A DNA stretch of 64,000 nt from Bradyrhizobium zhanjiangense (GTDB taxonomy: Bacteria > Pseudomonadota > Alphaproteobacteria > Rhizobiales > Xanthobacteraceae), in assembly GCF_004114935.1 (NCBI RefSeq), contig NZ_CP022221.1, positions 62,001 to 126,000 on the forward strand, in the 5' to 3' direction. Below are positions 1 to 8,545 of this stretch, one piece after another (position 1 is the stretch's first letter; each line of letters starts with the position of its first letter). The notes below the pieces were generated by a model. The model was given only the letters and a program-made list of their open reading frames with translations. It had not been told where the DNA came from and ran no database searches. Made by a program: the position numbers and the translations under genes.

Positions 1-308
1 ACCTCACTTTCACGGTGCCGGCCGCCGACTACACCCGCGCCAAGGACACGATTACCGCCGCCAAGGCCAAGATCGGCTATGCCCGGCTCGATACCGCCAC
101 CGACGTCGCCAAGATTTCGGTGATCGGCAGTGGCATGCGCAGCCATGCCGGCGTCGCCGCCCAGGCGTTCTCGGCCCTCGCCGGACGGAATATCAACATC
201 CGGGCCATTACAACCTCCGAGATCAAATTCTCGGTTTTGATCGACACCGCCTATACCGAGCTTGCAGTGCGCACCCTGCACACGCTCTACGGCCTCGATC
301 AGACTTAG
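1..308 (+). CDS. lysC: Aspartate kinase, C-terminal end (partial)
   Basis: The reading frame is open from the first base, so this is the 3' end of a gene that starts before the window. About 100 residues remain and they form the last ACT domain of aspartate kinase: a VAKISVIGSGMRSHAGVAAQAF core followed by INIRAITTSEIKFSVLID. Aspartate kinase phosphorylates aspartate, the first step to lysine, methionine and threonine, and the ACT domains bind the feedback inhibitor. A lysC-ptsP neighbourhood is usual in Rhizobiales. The catalytic domain lies outside the window. Confidence 0.93.
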   Translation, partial: LTFTVPAADYTRAKDTITAAKAKIGYARLDTATDVAKISVIGSGMRSHAGVAAQAFSALAGRNINIRAITTSEIKFSVLIDTAYTELAVRTLHTLYGLDQT

Positions 309-334
309 GCGAATTTTCTGTTAGCGGTCGCAGC

Positions 335-388
335 AAACGCGAAGGTGTCCACACATTCGCGTTTGGCAGGCGTTTTGCTTGGCAAAAC
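335..388. terminator. Two hairpins after lysC
   Basis: A perfect 9-bp stem (AAACGCGAA at 335-343 with TTCGCGTTT at 356-364) is followed by a perfect 7-bp stem with a 3-nt loop (GTTTTGC at 372-378, GCAAAAC at 382-388). They lie 27-80 bases after the lysC stop. There is no long T-run after either stem, so termination is inferred from position and structure. The rest of 389-576 shows nothing recognisable beyond the leader of ptsP. Confidence 0.45.
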
Positions 389-576
389 AAGCCCCAATTC
401 GCTATAGGCGGACAGGGTGGGCTGCCAGATACTGTGCCCCAGTTGAGGCGATGCCGATTCGGCTCTGGCAACCACCAGGGCCGGCGCCGGACGAACAAGC
501 TTGTTGTTTTTCTGGATTTCCGGGCGAGCCGCCGACGGCCCTTCGGGGCCCGGCAGACGGAGGAGATTGACGGTAC

Positions 577-2844
577 ATGCGGAGCGCGTCGGGAGGTCCC
601 CGCGTCTTGTTGAGACGGCTCCGCGAAACCATGGCGGAGCAGGTCTCAGCCCAGGAGCGGCTGGACAAGATCGTGGTGCTGATTGCCGCCAACATGGTGG
701 CCGAGGTGTGCTCGGTCTATGTGCTGCGCATCGACAATACGCTGGAGCTCTACGCCACCGAGGGTCTCAACCGCGAGGCGGTGCACCACACCGTGCTTAG
801 CGCCCATGAGGGCCTGGTCGGCCTCGTCGCCAGCGAGGCGACGCCGCTCAACTTAAGCGATGCGCAGAACCACCCGGCCTTCTCGTTCCGCCCCGAGACC
901 GGCGAAGAAATCTACCACTCCTTCCTCGGCGTGCCGATCCTGCGGGCCGGCAACACGCTCGGCGTGCTGGTGGTGCAGAACCGCGCCAAGCGCAACTATG
1001 TCGAGGAGGAGCTCGAGGCGCTCCAGACCACCGCCATGGTGCTGGCAGAGCTGATTGCCTCCGGCGAACTGTCCGCGCTCGCCCAGCCGGGCCAGGAGCC
1101 TGCCGCGCGCCATTCTGCGCAGAAGGTCGGCGCCATCCTGTCGGAAGGCATCGCGCTCGGCCATGTCGTGCTGCACGAGCCGCGCGTGGTGATCAAGGAC
1201 TACATCGCCGAGGATCTGCCGAAGGAAATCAAGCGGCTCGACACCGCGCTCGCCAAGCTGCGCGCCGATCTCGACCGCATGCTGGAGCGCGGCGACGTCG
1301 CCGACGGCGGCGAGCACCGCGACGTGCTGGAAGCCTACCGCATGTTCGCCAACGACCAGGGCTGGTCGCACAAGCTGCACGAGGCGGTCGCCACCGGCCT
1401 CACCGCGGAAGCCGCCGTCGAGCGCGTGCAGTCCGACACCCGCGCGCGCATGCTGCGCTCGACCGATCCGTATCTGCGCGACCGCCTGCACGACCTGGAG
1501 GATCTCGGCTACCGCCTGATGCGACAGCTGGTCGGCCAGGACCACGCGCCTTCACGCGAGCAATTGCCCGACAACGCCATCGTCATCGCCCGTGCGATGG
1601 GCCCGGCGGCGCTGCTCGACTACGACCGCAAGCGCCTGCGCGGCATCGTGCTGGAGGAAGGCACCGCCAATTCCCACGTCTCGATCGTGGCGCGGGCGCT
1701 CGGAATCCCTGCGGTCGGCGAGGTTCCGAACGCCCCTGGCATCGCCGATCCCGGCGACGCCATCATCGTCGACGGCACGTCGGGCTCGATCTATGTGCGC
1801 CCCTCGCAGGAGATCGAGGCCGCCTTCGCCGAGCGCGTGCGCTTCCGCGCCCGCCGCCAGGCGCAGTATCTGGCGCTGCGCGATCGGCCTTGCGTTACCA
1901 AGGACGGCCAGAAGGTCGAACTGATGATCAACGCTGGGTTGGCCATCGACCTGCCGCATATCGACGACACCGGCAGTGCCGGCATCGGCCTGTTCCGCAC
2001 CGAATTGCAATTCATGGTCGGCCAGAGCCTGCCGCGCACCAGCGACCAGCTCGCGCTCTATCGCACCGTGCTGGATGCGGCCGGCAGCAAGCCCGTCACC
2101 TTCCGCACCCTCGACATCGGCGGCGACAAGGCGCTGCCCTACATGGAAGCGGTGATCGAGGAGAATCCCGCGCTCGGCTGGCGCGCGATCCGGCTCGGGC
2201 TCGATCGTCCCGGCCTGTTGCGCGGCCAAATCCGCGCGCTGTTGCGTGCCGGCGGCGGCCGCGCGTTGCGCATCATGTTCCCGATGATCTCGGAGGTCGC
2301 CGAATTCGATGCGGCGAAGGCGCTGGTCGAGCGCGAGCTCACATATTTGCGCCAGCACGGCCACACGCTGCCTGAAAGAATCGACATCGGCACCATGGTC
2401 GAGGTGCCGGCCCTGCTCTATCAGCTCGACGAGCTGCTGAAGAAGGTCGACTTCATCTCGGTCGGCTCCAACGATCTGTTCCAGTTCCTGTTCGCGGTCG
2501 ACCGCGGCAACGCAAAAGTCTCCGAGCGCTTCGACACGATGTCGGCGCCGATCCTGCGCGCGCTGCGCGACATCGCACGCAAGTCCCATGCGGCGAAGAA
2601 GTCGCTGTCGCTCTGCGGCGAAATGGCCTCCAAGCCGATCGGCGCGCTGGCGCTGATCGCACTGGGCTATCGTTCGCTGTCGCTCTCGGCCACCGCCCTC
2701 GGCCCGGTCAAGGCGATGGTGCTCGACCTCGACGCCAAAAAGGCCGAGGCGATGCTTGGCCCGTTGCTGGACGCGCCTGCGGGCAGCGTCGCGATCCGGC
2801 AGAAGCTGACGGAATTTGCCGAGGCCGAAGGCCTGGCGTTGTAG
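577..2844 (+). CDS. ptsP: Phosphoenolpyruvate-protein phosphotransferase PtsP (EI-Ntr)
   Basis: 755 residues, the usual length for enzyme I of the nitrogen PTS. It takes phosphate from PEP and passes it to NPr and then EIIA-Ntr, a regulatory relay in the cytoplasm rather than a sugar importer. Domain order visible: N-terminal GAF domain (about 20-165), the phosphohistidine domain with NSHVSIVARALGIPAVG (active His about residue 367), and the PEP-binding barrel with GIGLFRTELQFM and a closing LSLCGEMASKP motif. The GAF domain separates it from the sugar-PTS enzyme PtsI and is the site where glutamine acts in studied homologues. It follows lysC and precedes prfA, the conserved rhizobial order. 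Confidence 0.95.
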   Translation: MRSASGGPRVLLRRLRETMAEQVSAQERLDKIVVLIAANMVAEVCSVYVLRIDNTLELYATEGLNREAVHHTVLSAHEGLVGLVASEATPLNLSDAQNHPAFSFRPETGEEIYHSFLGVPILRAGNTLGVLVVQNRAKRNYVEEELEALQTTAMVLAELIASGELSALAQPGQEPAARHSAQKVGAILSEGIALGHVVLHEPRVVIKDYIAEDLPKEIKRLDTALAKLRADLDRMLERGDVADGGEHRDVLEAYRMFANDQGWSHKLHEAVATGLTAEAAVERVQSDTRARMLRSTDPYLRDRLHDLEDLGYRLMRQLVGQDHAPSREQLPDNAIVIARAMGPAALLDYDRKRLRGIVLEEGTANSHVSIVARALGIPAVGEVPNAPGIADPGDAIIVDGTSGSIYVRPSQEIEAAFAERVRFRARRQAQYLALRDRPCVTKDGQKVELMINAGLAIDLPHIDDTGSAGIGLFRTELQFMVGQSLPRTSDQLALYRTVLDAAGSKPVTFRTLDIGGDKALPYMEAVIEENPALGWRAIRLGLDRPGLLRGQIRALLRAGGGRALRIMFPMISEVAEFDAAKALVERELTYLRQHGHTLPERIDIGTMVEVPALLYQLDELLKKVDFISVGSNDLFQFLFAVDRGNAKVSERFDTMSAPILRALRDIARKSHAAKKSLSLCGEMASKPIGALALIALGYRSLSLSATALGPVKAMVLDLDAKKAEAMLGPLLDAPAGSVAIRQKLTEFAEAEGLAL

Positions 2845-2901
2845 CGGGCCTGCGCCGCTTCCGCTCCCCTCGCCTCCGTCCGCCCATTTGAGACTGTACC
2901 G

Positions 2902-3987
2902 ATGTCGTCACTCCCCGAAGCCAAACTGGACGTTCTGCTCGCGCATCACGCCTCGCTCGAGGCCGAATCGCTGGGCCAGCTCGCCTCCGACCGTTATGTG
3001 CAGATCACGCGCGAGCTCGCCGAGATCACGCCGCTGATCGAGGCGGTGAAGACCTATCGTTCCGCGGTCAAGGAGCTCGCCGATACCGAAGCCCTGATCG
3101 CCGATCCCGCGACCGATGCCGAGATGCGCGGCATGGCGGAAGCAGAGCGCGACGACCTGACGGCCAGGATCGAGGAGCTGGTCCAGAAGATCCGCGTCGC
3201 GCTGCTGCCCAAGGACGCCATGGACGACCGCAACGTGATGCTGGAAATCCGCGCCGGCACCGGCGGCGACGAGGCTTCGCTGTTTGCCGGCGATCTGTTC
3301 CGGATGTACGAGCGCTTCGCCAGCCTTCAGGGCTGGAAGGTCGAGGTGATCTCGGCCAGCGAAGGCACCGTCGGCGGTTACAAGGAGATCATCGCCGAGG
3401 TGCAGGGCCGCGGCGCGTTCTCCAAGCTGAAGTTCGAATCCGGCGTGCACCGGGTGCAGCGCGTGCCCGATACGGAGACGCAGGGGCGCATCCACACCTC
3501 CGCGGCGACGGTCGCGGTGCTGCCGGAGGTCGAGGATGTCGACGTCGACATCAAGAACGAGGATCTGCGCATCGAGACCATGCGCGCGCAGGGCGCCGGC
3601 GGCCAGCACGTCAACAAGACCGAATCGGCGATCCGCATCACCCACATCCCGACCGGGATCGTGGTGATGATGCAGGACAGCCGCTCGCAGCACAAGAACC
3701 GCGCCTCCGCCATGAACATTCTGCGCTCGCGCATCTATGACGCCGAGCGCCAGCGCGTCGACGCCGCGCGCTCGGCCGAGCGCAAGGAGAAGGTCGGCTC
3801 CGGCGACCGCAGCGAGCGCATCCGCACCTATAACTTCCCGCAGGGGCGCGTGACCGACCATCGCATCAATCTGACGCTCTACAAGCTGCCGCAGGTGATC
3901 GCGGGGGAAGCACTCGGCGAGCTGATCGACGCGCTGACCACAGAGCACCAGGCCGCGCAGCTCGCCGCGCAGGGCGCGGCGGCCTAA
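2902..3987 (+). CDS. prfA: Peptide chain release factor 1
   Basis: 361 residues, typical of RF1. It recognises UAA and UAG stop codons and triggers release of the finished protein. The [15 protein letters not shown] segment carries the universal GGQ motif at residues 233-235, whose Gln is methylated by the product of the next gene. The middle part has the RF1 hallmark [20 protein letters not shown]. The ATG is preceded by only a weak ribosome site, but the family length fits. Three bases separate its stop from the GTG of prmC, so the two are surely co-transcribed. Confidence 0.97.
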   Translation: MSSLPEAKLDVLLAHHASLEAESLGQLASDRYVQITRELAEITPLIEAVKTYRSAVKELADTEALIADPATDAEMRGMAEAERDDLTARIEELVQKIRVALLPKDAMDDRNVMLEIRAGTGGDEASLFAGDLFRMYERFASLQGWKVEVISASEGTVGGYKEIIAEVQGRGAFSKLKFESGVHRVQRVPDTETQGRIHTSAATVAVLPEVEDVDVDIKNEDLRIETMRAQGAGGQHVNKTESAIRITHIPTGIVVMMQDSRSQHKNRASAMNILRSRIYDAERQRVDAARSAERKEKVGSGDRSERIRTYNFPQGRVTDHRINLTLYKLPQVIAGEALGELIDALTTEHQAAQLAAQGAAA

Positions 3988-3990
3988 CGC

Positions 3991-4872
3991 GTGAGCAATC
4001 CCTTCACCGGACAATCGATCGAGAGCGCGCGGCGCACGCTGGCCACGCAATTGAGATCGGCCCAGCTCGACGAAGCTGAGCTCGATGCCCGCATCCTGCT
4101 CGGCGCGGCGCTCGGCCTCGACCTCACTGGCCTGATCGCGCAGGCCGCCCGCCCCCTCACGGAAGCCGAGGCGTCGCGGCTCGCACAGCATTTACAGCGT
4201 CGCATCGCCGGCGAGCCGGTGGCGCGCATTCTCGGCACACGCGAATTCTGGGGGCTGCCATTTCGCCTGTCCGAAGCGACCCTGGTCCCGCGTCCCGATA
4301 CCGAGACCGTGGTCGAGCTCGCACTCGAAATCTTTCGCGAGCAGAAGGCATCTCATCCACCCCGCATCGCCGACGTCGGCACCGGATCCGGCGCGATCCT
4401 GCTTGCGCTGCTGCACGAAATTCCTGATGCCTTCGGCGTCGGCACCGACCTCAGCCTGACCGCGCTCGCCACCGCCAGGGACAATGCCAGGGCTCTCGGC
4501 CTCGCCGACCGCGCCGCCTTCGTCGCCTGCTCCTATGCGGCGGCGCTCTCGGGCCCGTTCGATCTCATCGTATCGAACCCGCCCTATATTCCCTCGGCCG
4601 AAATCCCGAAATTGAGCATCGAGGTGCGCGAGCACGATCCGCATCTGGCACTCGACGGTGGCAATGACGGATACGACGCCTATCGCGCCCTGATCCCGCA
4701 GGCGAGCGAACGCCTCGCCCCCGGGGGCGCGCTGATCGTCGAGGCCGGACAGGGCCAGGCCCGAAATATTGAAACCTTGATGGCGGCTGCCGCGTTAGTG
4801 CCGGATAGGCCACCCAAGGCCGATCTGGCGGGCATTCCGCGGGCCGTTTCGGCCCGAAAAATGCCCCCATAA
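3991..4872 (+). CDS. prmC: Release factor glutamine methyltransferase PrmC
   Basis: 293 residues from a GTG start three bases after the prfA stop. It methylates the Gln of the GGQ motif in RF1 and RF2 with S-adenosylmethionine. Visible features are the N-terminal helical domain (about 1-80), the SAM-binding glycine motif IADVGTGSGAILLALL (about residue 125), and the catalytic NPPY tetrapeptide at residues 196-199. Adjacent genes for enzyme and substrate are standard in bacteria. Confidence 0.96.
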   Translation: MSNPFTGQSIESARRTLATQLRSAQLDEAELDARILLGAALGLDLTGLIAQAARPLTEAEASRLAQHLQRRIAGEPVARILGTREFWGLPFRLSEATLVPRPDTETVVELALEIFREQKASHPPRIADVGTGSGAILLALLHEIPDAFGVGTDLSLTALATARDNARALGLADRAAFVACSYAAALSGPFDLIVSNPPYIPSAEIPKLSIEVREHDPHLALDGGNDGYDAYRALIPQASERLAPGGALIVEAGQGQARNIETLMAAAALVPDRPPKADLAGIPRAVSARKMPP

Positions 4873-5331
4873 AAGCCGGATTGGCCTGTAAAAACCTCTT
4901 GGAATATCCCGTGGGAACGACTACGTTTCGGTCAACACATCGGTGCCGGCCCCGTAGACCTACGGGCGAAAGCCGGGCTCTCGGGCGAGAGCTTTACTGA
5001 TTATAGGTTCCAAGCCGCAGGTCCTGTTGAGCGCGATGGCCAGTGGAGCTGCGCTGCTCTCCGACCGCAACGTGAACGAAAGCCTATTGCGCTTGAAGAC
5101 TTACGCAAGAAAGCTGGGCCTGTTTCGGCAGGCGATATGAATGGGTTCGCTGGCAATGAATGCTGGCGGGTGGGGAACGCGTCTTTGTTGAACGCGACGG
5201 TCGACGAACATCGGCAGGGTTCAGGCTGCTCTTGCACGCGGTGCGTGCGAGAATCGTGAACCGCTGTCACCAGGTCACTCCGAGCAATCAGTAATGCGTG
5301 CAACCTTTAGGGCTGGAATTAAAGGCAGGAC
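4873..5331 (+). other. Long gene-free leader with hairpins upstream of the DUF4167 gene
   Basis: 459 bases with no convincing gene. Two tight hairpins sit near its start: CCCGTAG at 4951-4957 with CTACGGG at 4960-4966, and GCTCTC at 4977-4982 with GAGAGC at 4987-4992 around a GGGC loop. They are followed by a short run of T and A (TTTACTGATTATAGG), so they may terminate prfA-prmC. The remaining 330 bases could be a structured 5' leader or a small RNA, but I cannot match it to tmRNA, 6S or RNase P RNA. The end, next to the ATG at 5332, has the weak ribosome site GGCAGG. Confidence 0.4.
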
Positions 5332-6111
5332 ATGAGAAACGGTCAGAACAAGCAGCGGATGCGCAACCGCAACAACAATAACAACAACAACCGGCGCGGC
5401 CAGAACCCGATGACCCGGGTCTTCGAGTCCAACGGGCCCGACATCAAGATCCGCGGCACGGCTTCGCACATCGCTGAAAAATATCTTCAGCTCGCGCGCG
5501 ATGCGCGCTCCTCCGGCGACCCCGTTGCGGCCGAGAACTACTACCAGCATGCCGAGCATTATTTCCGCCTGATCGCGGCCGCCCAGGAGCAGTTCCGCCA
5601 GAACCAGCAGCAGCCGCGCGGTGACGAGCCCATCGCCAGCAGCGATGACAGCGAGGACGATGGCGAGAATTTCTCGGCCTTTGGCCAGGAGCCGGGCTTC
5701 GTCCCGCAGCCGCCGCAGCAGCCTTTCATGCGCGACCGCGATGGCCAGCGTGATCACCATCAGCGCGATCATCAGCCGCGCGACAACCAGCAGCCCTATC
5801 AGCGCGATCAGCAGCAGCCGCGCGAGCACCGCGAACGCGAGCATCGTCCGCAGCCGCAATATCAGCCGCAGCCGCAGAATCAGCCGCAGCCCGTCATCTC
5901 CGATGCCGGCAGCGTCGATCGCCTGCCCTCCTTCATCACCGGCGCGCAGCCGCAAGTGAATGTCGGCGCGAATGGCGGCCAGGGCGGTTTCGAGGGTGGC
6001 GGCGGCGGTGGCGAGCGCTATCCGCGGCGGCGTCGCCGGCCGCATGGCCCGCGTCCCGAGCGCGAAGCCGCCCCGGTCGCGTCCAGCGACGATCTCGCGA
6101 CCGGCGAGTAA
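5332..6111 (+). CDS. DUF4167 domain-containing protein
   Basis: 259 residues of unknown function, conserved after prmC in Rhizobiales. The first 20 residues are a basic, asparagine-rich stretch. The conserved DUF4167 region runs from about 25 to 95 (NPMTRVFESNGPDIKIRGTA, then a helix that includes YYQHAEHYFRLIAAAQEQF). The rest is low-complexity, with Gln-Pro-Arg-Asp repeats and a Gly-rich run (about 215-235) before a basic tail RYPRRRRRPHGPRP. The basic, disordered ends suggest nucleic acid or ribosome binding, which is inference. A clear terminator follows it. Confidence 0.88.
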   Translation: MRNGQNKQRMRNRNNNNNNNRRGQNPMTRVFESNGPDIKIRGTASHIAEKYLQLARDARSSGDPVAAENYYQHAEHYFRLIAAAQEQFRQNQQQPRGDEPIASSDDSEDDGENFSAFGQEPGFVPQPPQQPFMRDRDGQRDHHQRDHQPRDNQQPYQRDQQQPREHREREHRPQPQYQPQPQNQPQPVISDAGSVDRLPSFITGAQPQVNVGANGGQGGFEGGGGGGERYPRRRRRPHGPRPEREAAPVASSDDLATGE

Positions 6112-6135
6112 GCTTCTTCCGATTTCGTGAACTGC

Positions 6136-6168
6136 ATCGTCCCGGCCACGCCGGGACGATTTGTTTTT
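6136..6168 (+). terminator. Rho-independent terminator of the DUF4167 gene
   Basis: A perfect 11-bp stem (ATCGTCCCGGC at 6136-6146, GCCGGGACGAT at 6150-6160) with a CAC loop is followed directly by TTGTTTTT. It starts 25 bases after the stop codon. This is one of the cleanest intrinsic terminators in the window. Confidence 0.9.
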
Positions 6169-6191
6169 GGCGATGCGCGTTGGCTGAATTG

Positions 6192-6310
6192 CACCTCTCC
6201 CGCTTGCGGGAGAGGTCGGCGCGAAGCGCCGGGTGAGGGCTCTCTCCTCTTGGCGAATCTCTCTGCGGAGGCACCCTATCCCCACCCCTCTCCCGCAAGC
6301 GGGAGAGGGC
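6192..6310. repeat. Intergenic palindromic repeat, two-hairpin type
   Basis: Two near-identical palindromes with core CCTCTCCCGC/GCGGGAGAGG lie at 6193-6216 and 6286-6309, joined by a short linker with a GGCGCGAAGCGCC stem. The same design occurs at 20209-20354 and a single-hairpin relative at 23738-23764. It lies between the convergent DUF4167 and methyltransferase genes and belongs to the dispersed repeats of Bradyrhizobium-like genomes. Confidence 0.8.
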
Positions 6311-6340
6311 GCGCACCGTCTTCGCGGCAACGCCGATGGC

Positions 6341-7087
6341 TCAGCTCCGTGTCACCGTCGTCGAGGACGGCACCAGCACGGGCTTCGCCAATGAGGGAAT
6401 CAGCCGTGCCCGCTCGCGCTTGGCGGGGATGGCGCGGTAGACCTGCTTGGTGGCTTCGACGATGTGCACGCCGGCAAAAGGCAGTGACAGCGCCGCGCCG
6501 GCCCGCTCCCACATCTGCGCCGATTTCAACACCCAGCCGCCGGCGTAAGGCGGCATGAACAGCGCCTCGCCCCAGGCCGTCGGCGTGAACCAGGTCTGGC
6601 GCAGCAGCTCGGTGATCTGCGAGCGCGAATAGGGCCGCCCATGGCCGAACGGCGTGCTGTCGGTGCGCGTCCACACCCCACGCCGATTCGGGATCACCGC
6701 GATGACGCGGCCGGACGGCGCCAGCACGCGCCAGACTTCGCGCAGCAGCGCAGCCGGATCGTCCGACATCTCCAGCGCATGAACCAGGAGAATGCGGTCG
6801 ACCGCGGCGTCAGGAAGCGGCAGCGAGAACTCGTCGACCAGCGAGGCCAGCGCCGGCCGCCCCGTCGGCCATTTCAGGACGCCCTGGGCCGCCGGCATGA
6901 ACGCGATGCAGCGCTCGGCATCCTCGCGGAACAGTCCGAGATAGGGCGTGGGGTAGCCGATGCCGAGCACGCGCTGACCCTCGGCGCCCGGCCAGCGCTG
7001 CCTGATGCCGCGATTGATCATTTGCCGCGCCACGATCCCGAGGCGGCGGGAATAGAACTCGCGGAGGTCGACGACGTCGATGGTCAT
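6341..7087 (-). CDS. Class I SAM-dependent methyltransferase
   Basis: 248 residues. The Rossmann methyltransferase fold is visible: VLGIGYPTPYLGLF replaces the usual glycine loop, then an acidic strand segment, VDRILLVHALEMSDDPAALLREVWRVLAPSGRVIAVIP is the characteristic post-motif II region of class I (Methyltransf_11) enzymes. Substrate unknown. It is divergent from gloB with 108 bases between them, and this pairing with gloB recurs in related genomes as far as I recall, so a role near methylglyoxal or lipid metabolism cannot be excluded. Confidence 0.85.
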   Translation of the reverse strand: MTIDVVDLREFYSRRLGIVARQMINRGIRQRWPGAEGQRVLGIGYPTPYLGLFREDAERCIAFMPAAQGVLKWPTGRPALASLVDEFSLPLPDAAVDRILLVHALEMSDDPAALLREVWRVLAPSGRVIAVIPNRRGVWTRTDSTPFGHGRPYSRSQITELLRQTWFTPTAWGEALFMPPYAGGWVLKSAQMWERAGAALSLPFAGVHIVEATKQVYRAIPAKRERARLIPSLAKPVLVPSSTTVTRS

Positions 7088-7195
7088 GACGGCAATGTAA
7101 CACGCGTAAGGCCGCTACCGCGCGCGGAATATTGCATTGCCTGCGCAACGTTAACGCCATATTTGTCTGGCGGGGCTGAGCGCGATGGAGATGTC

Positions 7196-7963
7196 ATGGC
7201 CGCCGAAATTCGTACTTTCACCTGTTTAAACGACAATTTCGGTTATTTGATCCACGATGTGGAAACCAAGGCGACGGCGTCGATCGACGCGCCCGAGGCA
7301 GGTCCCATCCTCAAGGCGCTGGAGCGCGAGGGCTGGCAACTCACCGACATCCTGATCACCCATCATCATGGCGATCATGTCGGCGGGGTCGCCGAACTCA
7401 AGCAGAAATTCAATTGCCGCGTCGTCGCGCCGCATGACAAGACCACGAAGATTGCCAACGTCGATTTGCGCGTCGCCAATGCCGACGTGGTCAAGATCGG
7501 CAACCTGCTGGCGCGCGTCGTGGAGACGCCCGGCCACACGCTCGACCACGTCTCCTACGTGTTCGACAATGAGAAGACCGTGTTCGCCGCCGACACGCTG
7601 TTCTCGATCGGCTGCGGCCGCGTGTTCGAAGGCAACTATCCGATGATGTGGGATTCGCTGTTGAAGCTGCGGGCCCTGCCCGACGACTTCAAGCTCTATT
7701 GCGGCCACGAATACACGGCATCCAACGTCAAGTTCGCGCTCACCGTCGACCCTGACAATGCGGCGCTCCAGGCCCGCGCGGCGGAGGTCGCGAGGCTCCG
7801 GGCCGAGAACAAACCGACCATTCCCGTGCTGCTCGGCGACGAGAAGCGTGCAAACGTCTTCCTGCGCGCCGACGAGCCCTCCGTTGCGGCCAGGCTGCAC
7901 ATGAAGGGCGCGGATGCCGCCGCGGTGTTCGGCGAGCTGCGCGAGCGCAAGAACAAATCTTGA
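7196..7963 (+). CDS. gloB: Hydroxyacylglutathione hydrolase (glyoxalase II)
   Basis: 255 residues, the standard length. It hydrolyses S-D-lactoylglutathione to D-lactate and glutathione, the second step of methylglyoxal detoxification. The metallo-beta-lactamase metal motif THHHGDHVGG is at residues 55-64, followed by further ligands in VETPGHTLDHVSY and VFAADTLFSIGCGRVFEG, and the C-terminal glutathione-site region YCGHEYTASNVKFA. The start at 7196 is chosen because protein similarity begins there (AAEIRTFTCLNDNFGYL); the frame is open far upstream but that part is antisense to the methyltransferase. Confidence 0.96.
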   Translation: MAAEIRTFTCLNDNFGYLIHDVETKATASIDAPEAGPILKALEREGWQLTDILITHHHGDHVGGVAELKQKFNCRVVAPHDKTTKIANVDLRVANADVVKIGNLLARVVETPGHTLDHVSYVFDNEKTVFAADTLFSIGCGRVFEGNYPMMWDSLLKLRALPDDFKLYCGHEYTASNVKFALTVDPDNAALQARAAEVARLRAENKPTIPVLLGDEKRANVFLRADEPSVAARLHMKGADAAAVFGELRERKNKS

Positions 7964-7986
7964 AGAACAAGTCCTGACGGGGACCG

Positions 7987-8409
7987 ATGCCGACCGCAGC
8001 CGAGATCATCGCCCGCCTCGAACTCCGACCGCATCCCGAAGGCGGGCACTACCGCGAGACGTTTCGCGACCAAGCGACCGACGCGCAAGGACGCTCGCGC
8101 TCGACCTCGATCTACTTCCTGCTCGCGCGCGGCGAGCGCTCGCATTGGCATCGCATCGATGCGGTCGAGACTTGGCACTATTACGCCGGCAGCCCGCTGA
8201 CGCTACGCATCGCGCATGACGGCTGCTCCCAGCACGAGGTGCAGCTCGGCACGGACCTCGTCAGCGGCCAGCGGCCGCAGGCGATCGTGCCGGCGAATGC
8301 CTGGCAGATGGCGGAGACGACCGGCGAGTGGACCCTGGTCGGCTGCACCGTCGCGCCCGCGTTCGAGTTCGCGACCTTCGAGCTCGCGCCACAGGGCTGG
8401 GAGCCGTAG
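7987..8409 (+). CDS. Cupin family protein (DUF985 type)
   Basis: 140 residues. The motif RLELRPHPEGGHYRETFRD and the later SIYFLLARGERSHWHRIDAVETWHYYAGSPLTL are typical of the DUF985/cupin_5 family, small single-domain beta-barrels related to epimerases and dioxygenases. His and Glu residues in the barrel could bind metal. It starts 23 bases after gloB and is probably in the same transcript. Biochemical role unknown. Confidence 0.85.
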   Translation: MPTAAEIIARLELRPHPEGGHYRETFRDQATDAQGRSRSTSIYFLLARGERSHWHRIDAVETWHYYAGSPLTLRIAHDGCSQHEVQLGTDLVSGQRPQAIVPANAWQMAETTGEWTLVGCTVAPAFEFATFELAPQGWEP

Positions 8410-8418
8410 CTCCACACA

Positions 8419-8543
8419 GTCATTCCGGGGCGCCGCGCAAGCGGCGAACTATGATGCGCAGTTGCGCATCAGAGAATCCATCTCGGCACCAATGACGCGG
8501 ATAGATGGATTCCGGGTTCGCGCTTCGCGCGCCCCGGAATGAC
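8419..8543. repeat. 125-bp nested palindromic repeat with 15-bp terminal inverted repeats
   Basis: Perfect 15-bp ends (GTCATTCCGGGGCGC at 8419-8433 and its complement at 8529-8543) enclose two further perfect stems: GATGCGCA/TGCGCATC and a 10-bp GAATCCATCT/AGATGGATTC. No coding capacity. The shape is that of a non-autonomous mobile repeat. It fills the gap between the cupin gene and the convergent transporter gene. A shorter relative with the same GTCATTCC ends is at 9429-9509. Confidence 0.85.
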
Positions 8544-8545
8544 AA

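Noticed and set aside
1552..2589. Long open frames antisense to ptsP (and similar ones over prfA, phaA, mutS, tal-tkt)
   Set aside because: They are mirror frames of strong genes in GC-rich DNA, with no domain, no ribosome site and His/Asp/Arg-rich composition.
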